Source: JACVRW01 sp034664105 | GTDB lineage: Bacteria; Actinomycetota; Thermoleophilia; Solirubrobacterales; Thermoleophilaceae | Direction: 5' to 3' | Length of the DNA stretch: 21,651 bases | NCBI GenBank assembly: GCA_034664105.1 | Contig: JAXDIH010000199.1 | Span: 1-21,651 of the forward strand | In this document: positions 20,654-21,651 of the stretch, piece after piece | Position numbering within the stretch: the first letter of the stretch is position 1 | Layout of the letters: every line of letters begins with the position of its first letter | Position numbers and translations under genes: made by a program | The notes under the pieces: generated by a model | Told to the model about the DNA's origin: nothing | What the model saw: the letters and a program-made list of their open reading frames with translations, nothing else | Database searches by the model: none

Positions 20654-21592
20654 CTACTCGCCGTCGGCGAGCGCGGCGCCGGAGGGCGCCGGGCGGCCCG
20701 TCGTCCCAAGTGCCGCCTCGCCGCTGTAGTGCCCGACGGCGTCGAACCAACGCTTGGCGTGCAGCCCGCGCCGGAGGTCGCAGTCCGCGAGGATCATGCC
20801 CTCCTGGTCGTAGAGCGGGCCGGCGATCAGCTCGCCCCAGGTCGGGTCCACGATCGCGGCGCCCCCGCGCCCGAACACCTCCTGGTCCGGTAGCTCGAGC
20901 GGGAAGTCCTCGGGGAACGCCGTGCGCGGGATGTACTGCGGCACCGAGATGACGAACGCGCCCGATTCGATCGCGATGTGACGGACGGTGGCGAGCCAGC
21001 CATCGCTGTCGTCGGCGGTCGGGGCGAGCCAGATCTGCGGACCCTGGCGGTAGACCTCCCAGCGGGCGAGCGGCATGCGGTTCTCCCAGCAGACGAGGCC
21101 ACCGATGCGCCCCAGGGGAGTGTCCGCCACGCCGAGGTCGTCGCCCGCGCCGAACGCGTGGAACAGCCGCTCCTGATGGGTCGGAACGAGCTTGCGGTGC
21201 TTCAGCTCCACACCGTCGGGACCGAGCAGCAGCAGGGTGTTGTAGAGCGAGCCGGGCCGCTCGCTCTCGCGCTCGTTGACGCCGATCGCCACGTGCACGT
21301 CGTGAGCCCGGCAGGCATCGACGAGGCGGTCCACGAGCGGCCCCGGGACGTCAACCGAGTTCTGCCAGAGGCGCTCCCAGAGCTCGTCTGAGCCTCCGAA
21401 AGCTGCCGACTGGCGTGCCCACGCGTTGGACGGATAGACCGGCACGAACGTCTCCGGCAGCACCGCCAGCTGCGCGCCCTCCCGCGCCGCCTCCCCGATC
21501 AGGCGAACGGCCTTGTCGACGGACGCTTCGGCGTCGAGGATCACCGGCGTGGCCTGGATCGCGGCCACACGAATCGTCTCAAAGGTCGCCAT
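20654..21592 (-). CDS. Nitrilase (carbon-nitrogen hydrolase family, nitrilase branch)
   Basis: A 312-residue member of the C-N hydrolase superfamily with its Glu-Lys-Cys triad: Glu47 in VLPETFVPVYP, Lys134 in HRKLVPTHQER and Cys168 in GLVCWENRMP. CWEN with PTHQER is the pattern of true nitrilases and cyanide hydratases, rather than amidases or carbamylases, so hydrolysis of a nitrile to a carboxylate plus ammonia is the likely activity; the natural nitrile is unknown. Such enzymes form helical oligomers in the cytosol. ATG 21592 lies 8 nt after TAGAGT with no Shine-Dalgarno sequence. The remaining 45 bases to the window edge (from 21607) hold nothing I can name. Confidence 0.92.
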   Translation of the reverse strand: MATFETIRVAAIQATPVILDAEASVDKAVRLIGEAAREGAQLAVLPETFVPVYPSNAWARQSAAFGGSDELWERLWQNSVDVPGPLVDRLVDACRAHDVHVAIGVNERESERPGSLYNTLLLLGPDGVELKHRKLVPTHQERLFHAFGAGDDLGVADTPLGRIGGLVCWENRMPLARWEVYRQGPQIWLAPTADDSDGWLATVRHIAIESGAFVISVPQYIPRTAFPEDFPLELPDQEVFGRGGAAIVDPTWGELIAGPLYDQEGMILADCDLRRGLHAKRWFDAVGHYSGEAALGTTGRPAPSGAALADGE

Positions 21593-21600
21593 GGGCCGCG

Positions 21601-21606
21601 ACTCTA
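21601..21606 (-). promoter_or_regulatory. Candidate -10 element of the nitrilase gene
   Basis: TAGAGT on the minus strand ends 8 nt before ATG 21592 and fits TAnnnT. The expected -35 position shows no good match. It suggests a leaderless nitrilase transcript. Confidence 0.42.
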
Positions 21607-21651
21607 ACGCGGCCGGTAGCGCAGGTGGACCACGCCCGAGCCGGGGCTGGC

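Overview
The window is high-GC bacterial chromosome, densely packed with ordinary metabolic genes. It has no rRNA, tRNA, transposase, phage gene or CRISPR array that I can see. GC-rich codon use, GTG/TTG starts, an actinobacterial-type biotin carboxylase-BCCP fusion, a ferredoxin-type sulfite reductase beside an Fe-S APS reductase, and many start codons lying 6-9 nt after a TAnnnT hexamer suggest an actinobacterium. Thermoleophilia/Solirubrobacterales would fit, but that is an impression from protein style and no search was made.

Layout. A partial ornithine cyclodeaminase-family gene (1-515, minus) diverges from a small acyl-CoA carboxylase epsilon-like protein (537-785, plus) across 21 bp. 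A 261-bp spacer full of repeats and hairpins separates the latter from a convergent amidase (1047-2480, minus). Next comes a sulfate-assimilation operon on the plus strand (2599-7254: sulfite reductase, cysH, cysD, cysN), then a TauE/SafE-family permease (7335-8225). A secreted alpha/beta hydrolase (8236-10137, minus) has a fragment of a related hydrolase just upstream. A biotin carboxylase/BCCP (10344-12095) and a sarcosine-oxidase-like flavoenzyme (12162-13253) follow on the plus strand. A minus-strand block from 17615 down to 13250 carries a HAD hydrolase, an MBL-fold hydrolase, a secreted six-hairpin glycosidase and a small VOC protein. The window closes with sucC-sucD (17678-19695), an aldo/keto reductase (19743-20591) and a convergent nitrilase-family hydrolase (20654-21592).

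How the genes work together. The sulfur operon covers sulfate to APS (CysDN), APS to sulfite (Fe-S CysH) and sulfite to sulfide (siroheme reductase). It has no APS kinase, which agrees with CysH being an APS reductase. sucCD form succinyl-CoA synthetase. The BC-BCCP protein and the epsilon-like protein may belong to one acyl-CoA carboxylase whose carboxyltransferase lies elsewhere.

The most noteworthy signals are in the DNA rather than in a new gene system. cysN has no usable ATG/GTG/TTG start and appears to begin at a CTG behind a textbook Shine-Dalgarno sequence. Many first genes look leaderless, and one divergent pair appears to share a symmetric -10 element. Two copies of a hairpin repeat follow plus-strand stop codons. 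The 786-1046 spacer holds three 32-bp tandem repeats between short inverted repeats. I found no convincing previously undescribed multi-gene system; the glycosidase/MBL/HAD/VOC block is the least explained group.
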